Below, piece by piece: positions 8,246 to 16,539 of a DNA stretch of 64,000 bases (the first letter of the stretch is position 1; each line of letters starts with the position of its first letter). Location of the stretch: positions 2,613,001 through 2,677,000 of the forward strand of contig NZ_CP114871.1 in NCBI RefSeq assembly GCF_027474405.1. The letters are read 5' to 3'. The translations under genes were made by a program, and so were the position numbers. The DNA is from Caulobacter sp. NIBR2454. Its GTDB lineage: Bacteria; Pseudomonadota; Alphaproteobacteria; Caulobacterales; Caulobacteraceae. Under the pieces are notes generated by a model. That model was not told where the DNA came from. It ran no database searches and was given only the letters and a program-made list of their open reading frames with translations.

Positions 8246-9562
8246 TCAAGCAGCGAGGGCGGCGCGATTGGCCAGGAGCACGGCGCTGCCGTGCGGTTTG
8301 GCGGCGGCGCGTTCGGCGGCTAGGGCTCGCGCCAGATCACGGTCGCCGCCGCGGATCGCGGCCTCCAGCAGAGTCAGGTCGATGATGTCGCGCTGGGCGT
8401 GGCTGCCGCCGAAACGGTAGGCCCGGTGGCGGATCGGCCGCAGCAGCGACACGGCGTTGCGATAGTCCCCTGCGGCGAAGGCGGCCATGGCCTCGGTGGC
8501 GGCGTGGCCGACCTCGTTGAGGAACTCGCGGTTGTCGCCGACCGTCTCGCGGGCCGAGGACTGCACGGCGCGCACCAGGCGCACGTCTTCCTTACGGTTG
8601 GCGGCGGCGAAGGCCATCATCGCATGCATGTCGTTGAAGGCGTAGGCGCTGTCGGCGGCGCTGAACGACCAGCCATCGGCCACCGTCGTCCAGCGATCGC
8701 CCACATCGACACCCAGCAGCTGGAGCCGCCACAGCATGGCCGAGGCGTCGACCAGATCGAAGACGATCGGCGAGCGGGCGCCATGGATGGGGCCGTCGAA
8801 CAGGCGCAGCACCTGCTCGTAGTCGCCCAGCTCCAGGTGATATAGCGCCAAGTGCCACCAGTTATGAACGGCCAGCAGGTTGTTCTCGGCCCAGGCGGGG
8901 GTGTCGGCGGTCATGAAGCGCACGCCCTCCTCCGCGCGGCCCTGCATCTCCAACACGTGGGCGACGGCGTGCTTGGCCCAACTGTCGCGGGGCTCGATCT
9001 TGAGGGCGGCGAGGCCCTGTTGCTCGGCGCGGGCGTAGTCGCCGGTCTCCTCCAGCCCGAAGGCGTGCATGGCCAGCATGGCGTGCCAGCCCGGCGTCGT
9101 CGCGCCCCAGGCCGGCATGGCCCGGGCGATGCGGTCGCGCAGCATGCGGCTGTCGCCCAGCAGGAAGTCGACGAAGTGGCCGCCGCGGACGGCGACCATG
9201 TCGAGGGGATAGGTGACGGCGATGTCTTCCAGGGTGCGGGCCGCCTCGCGCCAGCGGCCCTCGACCATGGCGCGGATGGCCAGGACGTGGGCGGTCTCGC
9301 GCGGCGTGCCCTTGGCCCCCTCGGCCTGGGCCAGGTTGGGCAGGATGGCGGTCACGCCCATGGGGTCGGTGCCGCTGAGGTGCAGGTGGGCGCGCAGGAC
9401 GTGCGCCATGATGAAGTCGGGGCTGTCGGCGAGGGCGGCGTCCAGCTCGGCCACCGGATCGAGGCCGAAGCGGTTGTAGAGGGCCAGGGCGCTTTCAAAG
9501 CGCTCCAGGGCGAAAGGGCTGGCGCCGGTGACGGCCAGCCCGCGGTGATCCTTGAGGGTCAT
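8246..9562 (-). CDS. tetratricopeptide repeat protein, TTC38-like
   Basis: A 438-residue helical-repeat protein. The start MTLKDHRGLAVTGASPFALE was chosen because upstream codons read as low-quality sequence. The body is a series of TPR-like helix pairs, for example ARAEQQGLAALKIEPRDSWA followed by KHAVAHVLEMQGRAEEGV, and the conserved ENNLLAVHNWWHLALYHLEL segment seen in the TTC38 family. It is probably a cytoplasmic protein-protein interaction scaffold, with no catalytic motif and no signal peptide. It is divergent from the TetR gene. Confidence 0.8.
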   Translation of the reverse strand: MTLKDHRGLAVTGASPFALERFESALALYNRFGLDPVAELDAALADSPDFIMAHVLRAHLHLSGTDPMGVTAILPNLAQAEGAKGTPRETAHVLAIRAMVEGRWREAARTLEDIAVTYPLDMVAVRGGHFVDFLLGDSRMLRDRIARAMPAWGATTPGWHAMLAMHAFGLEETGDYARAEQQGLAALKIEPRDSWAKHAVAHVLEMQGRAEEGVRFMTADTPAWAENNLLAVHNWWHLALYHLELGDYEQVLRLFDGPIHGARSPIVFDLVDASAMLWRLQLLGVDVGDRWTTVADGWSFSAADSAYAFNDMHAMMAFAAANRKEDVRLVRAVQSSARETVGDNREFLNEVGHAATEAMAAFAAGDYRNAVSLLRPIRHRAYRFGGSHAQRDIIDLTLLEAAIRGGDRDLARALAAERAAAKPHGSAVLLANRAALAA

Positions 9563-9702
9563 GTGCGTGCTCGTCTGAATGCGTTCCGGCCAGCGGCCTG
9601 CCGACCCGGGAGGGGGGAATAAGTATAGGCCGCCCCAAAGCCCCTCCAGCCGACGCATGGTGCAGTCGCGAATTTGAGGCTGAAACGCCTGCAAACACTG
9701 GT

Positions 9703-9718
9703 ATTTCACGCGCGAAAT
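9703..9718. promoter_or_regulatory. candidate TetR operator
   Basis: Inverted repeat ATTTC-N6-GAAAT in the 173-bp gap between the divergent TPR and TetR genes, 18 bp upstream of the TetR start. TetR proteins usually bind such palindromes in their own promoters. Confidence 0.35.
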
Positions 9719-9735
9719 ATGTTACGAACTGTGTT

Positions 9736-10392
9736 ATGTTAGCTGTTATCGAACCCAAAACCGCACCATTGGTGCAGTCCCCGCCCCTGTCCAAGGGCGC
9801 GGCGACGCGCGCGCGGATCATGGACCTGGCCTATGACCGCATCATCGACAAGGGCTTCGCGGCCACGTCGATCGAAGAGCTGGTTGAGGCCGGCAGCATC
9901 ACCAAGAGCGGGTTCTTCTACCACTTCAAGGACAAGAACGACCTCGCCCGTCAGCTGATCGACCGCTTCGTGGAGCAGGACGAAGCGCTGCTGGACAGTC
10001 TGGAAAGCCGCGCCCGCAGCCTGCACGAAGACCCGCTGCATTCGTACCTGATCTTCCTCAAGCTGACCGCCGAGGTGATGGACGAGTACATGAAGGTGCG
10101 GCCCGGCTGCATCGTGGCGGCCATCGTCATCCAGGACAGCGCCTTTGACGCCGGGGTGCGCCAGCGCGGGGTCGAGATCGTCCTGAACTGGCGGCGGCGT
10201 TACCAGGCGTGGCTGGAGGAGATCGCCGCGGTCCATCCGCCTAAGGCGCCGGTCGATCTGGAAACCGTCGCCGACCAGATGACCGTCATCGTCGAGGGCG
10301 GCATCCTGCTGTCCAAGGGCCTGCGCGATCCGCACCAGGCGGGCCGGCACATCCTGTTCTACCGCGAGACGATCAGGCTGTTGTTCAGCTGA
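9736..10392 (+). CDS. TetR/AcrR family transcriptional regulator
   Basis: A 218-residue one-component regulator. The N-terminal HTH is clear: GAATRARIMDLAYDRIIDKG followed by FAATSIEELVEAGSITKSGF and FYHFKDKNDLARQLIDRF. The remaining roughly 150 residues form the helical ligand-binding domain (a TetR_C type ending in GRHILFYRETIRLLFS). No ribosome binding site is visible before the ATG, so the message could be leaderless. The divergent TPR gene is a possible target. Confidence 0.88.
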   Translation: MLAVIEPKTAPLVQSPPLSKGAATRARIMDLAYDRIIDKGFAATSIEELVEAGSITKSGFFYHFKDKNDLARQLIDRFVEQDEALLDSLESRARSLHEDPLHSYLIFLKLTAEVMDEYMKVRPGCIVAAIVIQDSAFDAGVRQRGVEIVLNWRRRYQAWLEEIAAVHPPKAPVDLETVADQMTVIVEGGILLSKGLRDPHQAGRHILFYRETIRLLFS

Positions 10393-10397
10393 TCCCA

Positions 10398-10540
10398 CTC
10401 CTGCCCCGTAGCGAAGCGTACGGGGGAGGTGGATCGGCGCGACAGCGACGAGACGGAGGGGGCGCTTCTTCCGGCTCAGAGCCCAGTCAGCGCCCCCTCC
10501 ACCACTTCGTGGTCCCCCTCCCCCGCAAGCGGGGCAGGAG
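10398..10540. repeat. intergenic inverted repeat (CTCCTGCCCC / GGGGCAGGAG)
   Basis: About 143 bp with matching ends CTCCTGCCCC and GGGGCAGGAG and internal arms GGAGGGGGCGC and GCGCCCCCTCC. It lies between the convergent TetR and monooxygenase genes and looks like a dispersed non-coding element. No other copy is in the window. Confidence 0.55.
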
Positions 10541-10545
10541 AAGAG

Positions 10546-10923
10546 CTACTTCAGCCCATGCCCACCGACGGGGGTGGTTTCGATGTGGGTGTCGAAGCCG
10601 GCGATCAGGGGGCGGCCCTTGGCGATGGCGTCCTTGACCGACGGCAGTTGCAGCGAGGCCTTGTGGCTTTCGGCGCTGTCCCACACCTCGGTGATCCAGA
10701 TGGCGTCGGGATCGTCGGCGACCTTGGCCACCACATAGGACTGGCAGCCCGGCATGCCGGACACCCCGTCCAGCAGAATGGCGATCAGCGCGTCGCGCTT
10801 GCCGGGGGCGGCTTTCATCTTGCCGATCAGGCCGTACATGGCGGGGGCTCCGGTAGCGTTGGTTGCGCCCGCGAGGCTCAGGGCCAAGCTTCCAGTCACG
10901 ACATCGCGGCGGTGGGGCGTCAT
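10546..10923 (-). CDS. putative antibiotic biosynthesis monooxygenase (ABM) domain protein
   Basis: A 125-residue protein. The chosen start MTPHRRDVVTGSLALSLAGA gives an N-terminal twin-Arg/hydrophobic stretch that could be a Tat-type signal. The mature part, MYGLIGKMKAAPGKRDALIA followed by CQSYVVAKVADDPDAIWITE and VWDSAESHKASLQLP, is a typical ABM dimeric alpha/beta barrel, the fold of small quinol monooxygenases and heme-degrading enzymes. Substrate unknown. A downstream Met in MYGLIGK could be an alternative, cytoplasmic start. Confidence 0.75.
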   Translation of the reverse strand: MTPHRRDVVTGSLALSLAGATNATGAPAMYGLIGKMKAAPGKRDALIAILLDGVSGMPGCQSYVVAKVADDPDAIWITEVWDSAESHKASLQLPSVKDAIAKGRPLIAGFDTHIETTPVGGHGLK

Positions 10924-11015
10924 GGGCGAAGAAGTAGCGTAGCGCGGCATCAGAGCAAAGCTGGACCTTGATAGGTCACTCAATGAACACCACTTCGAGA
11001 GCACGGGAGAAACAA

Positions 11016-11264
11016 ATGACGTTTGTTCTTAAGGTCAAATACCTGACTTCCTCCACCGAACCCGCCTTCGAAGCTTCAGAAAGCTTCGACTTCGAGTCCC
11101 GAGCTTTGGACGGAGCAAGGGCGTTGTACAATGACGAAGACAAACGCCGAAAGAAGTCACCCCATCAAGGGCCGGCGCTAGTTGGCCTCATTCTAGAACG
11201 CGAGGACGGAACATCTCTCGAGGGAGCGGCTTTGCGCCGACACGCGCACAGCATACACGACTAG
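11016..11264 (+). CDS. small hypothetical protein
   Basis: An 82-residue protein (MTFVLKVKYLTSSTEPAFEA...) preceded by a good GGGAGAAACAA ribosome binding site, which decided this start over an upstream Met. It is less GC-rich than its neighbours and has a charged middle (YNDEDKRRKK). I do not recognise the family; there is no signal or membrane segment. The low GC hints at a recently acquired or fast-evolving gene. Confidence 0.55.
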   Translation: MTFVLKVKYLTSSTEPAFEASESFDFESRALDGARALYNDEDKRRKKSPHQGPALVGLILEREDGTSLEGAALRRHAHSIHD

Positions 11265-11267
11265 CTA

Positions 11268-12179
11268 TCACTCCGCGGCCAGCGGCCGTCTTGCGGCCTC
11301 CACGTCGCGGGCCGGGGGCAGGCCGTAGAGGCGGCGGTATTCGCGGCTGAACTGTGAGGGGCTTTGATAGCCGACGCGGAAGCCGGCGGTGGCCACGTCG
11401 GCGTCCTCGACCAGCATCAGGCGGCGCGCCTCGTGCAGGCGAAGCTGCTTCTGATACTGCAGCGGCGTCATGGCGGTGACCGCCTTGAACTGGTGGTGCA
11501 GAGAAGACTCGCTCATGCCCACCGCCTCGGCCAGGGCTTCAATACGCAGGGGCTGGTCGTAGTTGTCGCGCAGCCATCCAACGGCGCGAGCCACGCGGCC
11601 GCCGCCAGCCCCCTCGCCCGCCGTTATGTGCAGCAGGCGCGCGGCGTCCGGCCCGGTCAGCAGGCGATAGAGGATCTCGTCCTGGATCAGCGGCGCCATG
11701 GCGGCCACGTCCTGCGGCCGGTCCAGCAGGCGCACCAGCCGTAGCACGGCGTCCAGCAGGTCCGGCCCCGCGGAATTGACCGCCAGGCCCCGCATGGCGT
11801 CCGCCGCCGTGGCCGGACGGGGTACGCCGATGCGGCGGATCAGGTCGCCCAGACGCACCACGTCGATAGCCATGCCCAGGCCGATCTGCGGCTTTTCCGG
11901 CGTCGCTTCGATCACGCAGGAGGCGACGGGCATGTCGAGCGCCACCAGCAGATAGTCGCCGACGCCATAGCGCAGGGTCTCTTCACCCACGCGCACGACC
12001 TTGGCGCCTTGGACCACCAGGGCCAGGCATGGCCACTGGGCGGTATGCAACGGCATGCTGGGCGAGGTCTTGCGCGCCAGGAACAGGCCGTCGACGGCGG
12101 TCTCCACATGCCCGTCCTCCGGCGTGAACCGGGTGATCAGGGAGACCAGCTCCGCATAGGGATCGGCAGACGACATCAT
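11268..12179 (-). CDS. AraC family transcriptional regulator
   Basis: A 303-residue regulator. The N-terminal half (SLITRFTPEDGHVETAVDGL and PCLALVVQGAKVVRVGEETL) is the AraC_N cupin-like domain found in a branch with aldehyde- or ligand-linked regulators. The C-terminal 100 residues hold the double HTH: AEAVGMSESSLHHQFKAVTA followed by MTPLQYQKQLRLHEARRLML and VGYQSPSQFSREYRRLYG. It is divergent from a small gene it may control. Two near-identical 14-mers lie in the shared gap. Confidence 0.9.
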   Translation of the reverse strand: MMSSADPYAELVSLITRFTPEDGHVETAVDGLFLARKTSPSMPLHTAQWPCLALVVQGAKVVRVGEETLRYGVGDYLLVALDMPVASCVIEATPEKPQIGLGMAIDVVRLGDLIRRIGVPRPATAADAMRGLAVNSAGPDLLDAVLRLVRLLDRPQDVAAMAPLIQDEILYRLLTGPDAARLLHITAGEGAGGGRVARAVGWLRDNYDQPLRIEALAEAVGMSESSLHHQFKAVTAMTPLQYQKQLRLHEARRLMLVEDADVATAGFRVGYQSPSQFSREYRRLYGLPPARDVEAARRPLAAE

Positions 12180-12231
12180 GAAATCACCCTAGCCGCCCCT
12201 ACGGCAGGCGAAAGGCGCGAACCCCGGTTTT

Positions 12232-12245
12232 TGCAGGATCGTGCA
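12232..12245 (+). promoter_or_regulatory. candidate AraC-regulator site 1
   Basis: TGCAGGATCGTGCA, 53 bp upstream of the AraC start. It matches site 2 at 12348 in 12 of 14 bases, in the same orientation. Confidence 0.4.
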
Positions 12246-12347
12246 TGACTCCTGCGGGATTGTTTCTGTCGCCGCGGCTGGAGGGCATGTCAGGTTAGGG
12301 CTCGGGGACGACGGAGCGCGGCCAGCGCCCGGCCTCCCCCGCCCGCA

Positions 12348-12361
12348 TGCAGGATCGCACA
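12348..12361 (+). promoter_or_regulatory. candidate AraC-regulator site 2
   Basis: TGCAGGATCGCACA just upstream of the Shine-Dalgarno (AGGAGA) of the divergent gene. Binding here could block or activate that gene. Confidence 0.4.
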
Positions 12362-12371
12362 GGAGACCGCC

Positions 12372-12728
12372 ATGGCCCGAGTCATCGACTATTCCCCGCA
12401 GACCGGCGCGTTCCAGCCGGAGCCCATGATCCTGGAGGCCGTGGAGATCACCACCTTCCGCCTGCGCGGCTGCACGGTGGCGCAGTTCATCGACGCCAAC
12501 GCCGGGGTGGACGCCTGGCTGCGCCGCCAACCGGGCTTCCGCTCGCGCCGCATCGCCGAGCAGGCGGACGGCTCGGTGGTGGACATGCTGGTCTGGGCGG
12601 CGGTGGCGGACGGCCGCGCGGCGGCTGACGGCCTGATGGATGAACTGGCGGACTCGCCGGTCCACGACCTGATTGATCAGCGCACCGTGTGCTGGAGCGT
12701 CTCGCCGGTACGCCACAGCATCGGCTGA
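12372..12728 (+). CDS. small hypothetical protein, possible alpha/beta-barrel fold
   Basis: A 118-residue protein starting after a clear CAGGAGACCGCC ribosome binding site. It carries strand-helix stretches such as EITTFRLRGCTVAQFIDANA and GVDAWLRRQPGFRSRRIAEQ, with VVDMLVWAAVADGRAAADGL. This pattern recalls dimeric alpha/beta-barrel (ABM-like) proteins, but no family is certain. It is divergent from the AraC regulator and is its most likely target. No signal peptide. Confidence 0.7.
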   Translation: MARVIDYSPQTGAFQPEPMILEAVEITTFRLRGCTVAQFIDANAGVDAWLRRQPGFRSRRIAEQADGSVVDMLVWAAVADGRAAADGLMDELADSPVHDLIDQRTVCWSVSPVRHSIG

Positions 12729-12735
12729 GGCCGCG

Positions 12736-13566
12736 CTAGTCGATCGTCCCGGCCTCGACCGCGTTGGCGGCGACCTGGGTGGCGGGCAGGACCTCGGCGA
12801 CCTTGGAGGTGCGGATCGGGATCACGCCGTCGAGCATGTTGACGGTCTCGCGGATGAATTTGGCGTGGGTGACCACGCCGATCTCCAGCCGCTCCTTATT
12901 CAGCTCCACCTGCTGGGTGAGCATCCCAGCCACGAACTGGACTTCCTGGGCCTCGCCCGCGCCGGGGCGACGCCGGGCGGCTTCGGCCATGAACACTGGG
13001 CCGCCGGAGTTGCCGGGAAACACCGAGAAATCGAGCAGGAAGGTCGGCGAGTTGTCGGCCGGGCCCAGCGGATAGGACGCCACGCGCCCCGAGCGCAGGA
13101 TGGGGAAACCCGCGCCATTGGCCGCCAGCCCGCGTGGGAAGCCGAGCGCCATCATCTCGTCGCCGGGGCCGAGGGCCACCTTGCTGAAGGTCTCGTCCGC
13201 CGCCAGCCAGGCCAGGGGGATCGCCGCCTTGGCGAATTCGGGGGGCGCGACCACCTCGATCGCCGCCACGTCGCGGGTCGGGTGCTTGGCCCAGGCCGGG
13301 TGATCGATCGTGTCGCGGATGGTCAGGGTCTGAGGATCGTAACGCCAGACGCCGTCGCCGCCCTGGACCCGATAGCCGATGCGCGCGCTGGCCTTGGGCA
13401 TGCGCTCCAGCACGTGGCCGGCGGTGACCAGCACCGTGCGAGGCCGCCCGTCCGGCGTGGGCGCGTCGATGAGAAAGCCGGTGCCGACCGTGCGGCCGCC
13501 GTCGGGCAAGGCCTGTTCGACCTGCACCGTCGCCTGAATGAGATCGAGAGATAGATCCCAGGCCAT
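12736..13566 (-). CDS. trypsin-like serine protease, cytoplasmic
   Basis: A 276-residue chymotrypsin-fold protein. All three catalytic residues are visible: His51 in VTAGHVL, Asp99 in TRDVAAIEV and Ser187 in FPGNSGGPVF. There is no signal peptide or PDZ domain, which sets it apart from DegP/HtrA; family S1 relatives of this layout are often annotated as simple trypsin-like peptidases. The start MAWDLSL was chosen for its GGGGCGTCC upstream. Substrate unknown; it converges with the gene before it and is divergent from oligopeptidase B. Confidence 0.85.
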   Translation of the reverse strand: MAWDLSLDLIQATVQVEQALPDGGRTVGTGFLIDAPTPDGRPRTVLVTAGHVLERMPKASARIGYRVQGGDGVWRYDPQTLTIRDTIDHPAWAKHPTRDVAAIEVVAPPEFAKAAIPLAWLAADETFSKVALGPGDEMMALGFPRGLAANGAGFPILRSGRVASYPLGPADNSPTFLLDFSVFPGNSGGPVFMAEAARRRPGAGEAQEVQFVAGMLTQQVELNKERLEIGVVTHAKFIRETVNMLDGVIPIRTSKVAEVLPATQVAANAVEAGTID

Positions 13567-13668
13567 GGACGCCCCTTGATTACGCGACTCACTACGACCC
13601 ATTTGACCTGCGCCGAGTCCCCGTCACAAGCTGGCGTCCTGCCGCACCCTCCAATTTAGAGAGACTGC

Positions 13669-15846
13669 ATGAAAACCCGGCGCGAACTTCTGGCGTCCAC
13701 GGCCGCCCTGGCCGCCTCCTCCGTCCTCATTCCTGGTGAATCCATGTCCGCGTCCCCCACCCTGCCAAAGCCTCCCGTCGCCAAGAAGGAGCCCAAGCGC
13801 ATCGAACAGCTGGGGCGCGTGCGGACCGACGACTATGCCTGGATGAAGGACGACAACTGGCAGAAGGTCCTGCGCGATCCGAGCCTGATCAAGGCCGACG
13901 TCAAGGCGCACCTGACCGAAGAGAACGCCTACACCAAGGCGATGCTGGCCAAGACCGAACCGCTGCAGAAGGCGATGTTCGAGGAGATGAAGGGCCGCAT
14001 CAAGGAGGACGACGCGTCCGTCCCAGCCCCCGACGGCGTGTTCGAGTATTACACCCGCTACAACATCGGCGCGCAGCACCCGATCTACGCCCGCAAGCCC
14101 CGGGCCGGCGGCGCGGAGGAAGTGCTACTGGATGCCGACGCCCTGGCCAAGGGGAAGGCCTATTCAGAGGTCGGCGCGGCGGATCACAGCCCCGACCACA
14201 AGCTGTTCGCCTACGCCGAGGACGCCCAGGGCTCGGAGGTGTTCCGCATCTTCGTCAAGGACCTGGCGACGGGTCAGGTGCTGGCCGAGCCGGTGGAGAG
14301 CTCGACCGGGGACTTCACCTTCTCGCCGGACTCCCAGTGGCTGTTCTGGACCCACCGCGACGACAACGGCCGGCCGGACAAGATCTATCGCCGCCCGGCC
14401 CGCGGCGGCGCCAAGGACGACGTGCTGATCTATGAGGAGGCCGACGAGGGCTATTTCATCGGGATCGGCCGCGTGGCTTCCGACCAGTTCCTGGTCATCA
14501 GCGCCGGCAACAACGACAGCTCCGAAGCCCTGATCATCCCGGCCAGCGACCCGACCGCCAAGCCCAAGGTGGTCGAGCCGCGCAAGGTCGGCGTGCGCTA
14601 TGACATCGAGCACTGGGACGGCGACTTCATCATCCGCACCAACGCCGACGACGCGGTGGACTTCAAGCTGGTGCGGGCGCCCGTCTCGGACCCGTCGGCC
14701 AAGAACTGGAAGGAATGGGTCGCCCACCGTCCGGGCACGCTGATCGTCGGGACCACCGCCTATCAGAACCACTTCGTGCGGCTGGAGCGGGTGAACGCCA
14801 ACACCCGCATCGTGGTCACCGAAAAGGGCGGCGCCGAACACCCCATCGTCATGGACGAGGAGGCCTATGTCCTGTCGCTGGAGGGCGGGTACGAGTTCGA
14901 CACCCCGGTGATGCGCTATGTCTACCAGTCGCCGACCACGCCGCGTCAGTGGTTCGACTACGACATGGCCAAGCGCACCAAGGTGCTGCGCAAGACCCAG
15001 GAAATCCCATCCGGCCACAACCCGGCCGACTACGTCACCAAGCGGCTGTATGCCAAGGCGTCCGACGGCGCCGAGGTGCCGATCACGGTGCTGATGAAGA
15101 AGGGGACCAAGCTGGACGGCTCCGCCCCGCTGCTGCTGTACGGCTATGGCAGCTATGGCATCCCGATGGACCCCAGCTTCTCGATCCGCAACCTCAGTCT
15201 GGTGGACCGGGGCTGGATCTGGGCCACCGCCCACATCCGCGGCGGGTCGGAAAAGGGCTGGGGCTGGTTCCTAGACGGCAAGAAGTTCAAGAAGAAGAAC
15301 ACCTTCACCGACTTCATCACCTGCGCCGAGCACCTGCATTCCAACGGCTATGGCGCCAAGGGGCGCACGGTCGCCTATGGCGGCTCGGCCGGAGGGCTGC
15401 TGATGGGCGCGGTGACCAACATGCGGCCCGACCTGTGGGCCGGCATCATCGGCGCGGTGCCGTTCGTGGATGTGATCAACACCATGAGCGATACGTCCCT
15501 GCCCCTGACCCCGCCCGAGTGGCCCGAATGGGGCAACCCGATCGAGGACGCGGAAGCCTATGACTACATGTACAGCTACTCGCCCTACGACCAGGTGTCG
15601 GCCAAGCCGTACCCGGCGGTGCTGGCCACCGGCGGCCTATCGGACCCGCGCGTCACCTATTGGGAGCCCGAGAAGTGGGCCGCCAAGCTGCGCGACCACA
15701 CCACCAGCACCAATCCCATCCTGCTGAAGATCAACATGGAGGCCGGCCACGGCGGCGCGTCCGGCCGGTTCGATTTCCTGAAGGAGATCGCGCTGGATTA
15801 CGCCTTCGCCGTGTGGGCGGTGGAGAAGGGCTGGGAGAAGGCCTGA
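13669..15846 (+). CDS. ptrB: oligopeptidase B (prolyl oligopeptidase family S9)
   Basis: A 725-residue S9A peptidase, usually cleaving peptides after Lys/Arg. The N-terminus (MKTRRELLASTAALAASSVL) resembles a Tat or lipoprotein-free signal, so export is likely. The beta-propeller spans roughly residues 100-450. The hydrolase domain holds the triad Ser573 (GGSAGGL), Asp659 (GLSDPRV) and His694 (EAGHGG). LLLYGYGSYGIPMDPSFS is the usual start of the catalytic domain. The following GFA gene overlaps its stop by one base. Confidence 0.93.
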   Translation: MKTRRELLASTAALAASSVLIPGESMSASPTLPKPPVAKKEPKRIEQLGRVRTDDYAWMKDDNWQKVLRDPSLIKADVKAHLTEENAYTKAMLAKTEPLQKAMFEEMKGRIKEDDASVPAPDGVFEYYTRYNIGAQHPIYARKPRAGGAEEVLLDADALAKGKAYSEVGAADHSPDHKLFAYAEDAQGSEVFRIFVKDLATGQVLAEPVESSTGDFTFSPDSQWLFWTHRDDNGRPDKIYRRPARGGAKDDVLIYEEADEGYFIGIGRVASDQFLVISAGNNDSSEALIIPASDPTAKPKVVEPRKVGVRYDIEHWDGDFIIRTNADDAVDFKLVRAPVSDPSAKNWKEWVAHRPGTLIVGTTAYQNHFVRLERVNANTRIVVTEKGGAEHPIVMDEEAYVLSLEGGYEFDTPVMRYVYQSPTTPRQWFDYDMAKRTKVLRKTQEIPSGHNPADYVTKRLYAKASDGAEVPITVLMKKGTKLDGSAPLLLYGYGSYGIPMDPSFSIRNLSLVDRGWIWATAHIRGGSEKGWGWFLDGKKFKKKNTFTDFITCAEHLHSNGYGAKGRTVAYGGSAGGLLMGAVTNMRPDLWAGIIGAVPFVDVINTMSDTSLPLTPPEWPEWGNPIEDAEAYDYMYSYSPYDQVSAKPYPAVLATGGLSDPRVTYWEPEKWAAKLRDHTTSTNPILLKINMEAGHGGASGRFDFLKEIALDYAFAVWAVEKGWEKA

Positions 15847-16250
15847 TGAAGATCACCGGCGGCTGCCTCTGCGGCGCGGTCCGCTACGAAGCCGAGGGGC
15901 CGCCGGACATGATGGGGTGCTGCTATTGCGCCGACTGCCGAAAGGCGTCGGGCGGGCCGTTCATCCCCTTCATGAACTTCCCCGCCTCGGCGGTGCGGTT
16001 CAGCGGCGCGACGCTGAAATACCGATCCCGCGCCCTCCGCGGGGGCGAGGCGCTGCGCAACTCCTGTCCGTCCTGCGGCGGCCTGGTATTCGGTGGCGAG
16101 GTCGGCCACACGGACTCCCACACCGTCTATGCGGGCAGCCTGGACGACCCCAGCCTGTTCAAGCCTCAGATCGCCATCTTCAACCGCGACCGCCCCGCCT
16201 GGGCGCCCCTGCCGCCCGGCGTCGTGGTCTTCGACACGATGCCGGAGTGA
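15846..16250 (+). CDS. GFA (CENP-V/glutathione-dependent formaldehyde-activating) family protein
   Basis: A 134-residue zinc-binding protein. The family's cysteine pattern is clear: GGCLCGAVRYEAEG, then MGCCYCADCRKASG and later NSCPSCGGLVFG. The tail NRDRPAWAPLPPGVVVFDTM is also typical. Members were named for spontaneous glutathione-formaldehyde formation, but most have no proven activity. The start overlaps the stop of the oligopeptidase gene (TGATG), so it is translationally coupled to it. Confidence 0.88.
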   Translation: MKITGGCLCGAVRYEAEGPPDMMGCCYCADCRKASGGPFIPFMNFPASAVRFSGATLKYRSRALRGGEALRNSCPSCGGLVFGGEVGHTDSHTVYAGSLDDPSLFKPQIAIFNRDRPAWAPLPPGVVVFDTMPE

Positions 16251-16265
16251 GAGCTGATCTCACCG

Positions 16266-16371
16266 CGTGCTTCGAGACGCGCTTTGCGCTCCTCAGCATG
16301 ACGAAGGTGGTTTGCTCTCGGGGTTCGTCATCCTGAGGAGCGGTCGATAGACCGCGTCTCGAAGGACGCAC
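16266..16371. repeat. intergenic palindromic repeat, family 1 (copy b)
   Basis: Arms GTGCTTCGAGACGCGC and GCGTCTCGAAGGACGC around CTCCTCAGCATGACGA and TCGTCATCCTGAGGAG. It matches copies at 1170 and 62681 and is directly followed by a family-2 repeat. Confidence 0.8.
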
Positions 16372-16382
16372 GCAGTTTAGAG

Positions 16383-16494
16383 CGCCTCCCTCGCCCCTGT
16401 GGCGAGGGTCCCTGCATCCGCATTCGCATCGGCAAGAAATCGACCACGGCGGCGGCGGATACAGGGACCCTGGGCACAAGGCCCAGGGAGGCGG
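16383..16494. repeat. intergenic palindromic repeat, family 2 (copy c)
   Basis: CCTCCCTCGCCCCTGTGGCG at the left, ACGGCGGCGGCGGATACAGG in the middle and CCTGGGCACAAGGCCCAGGG at the right. The orientation is opposite to copies a and b as judged by the CTCGCC/GGCGAG end. Confidence 0.7.
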
Positions 16495-16539
16495 TTTGGT
16501 TGACCTTGCTCTCGGGCAGGGATGTCGTAATCACCTCCC

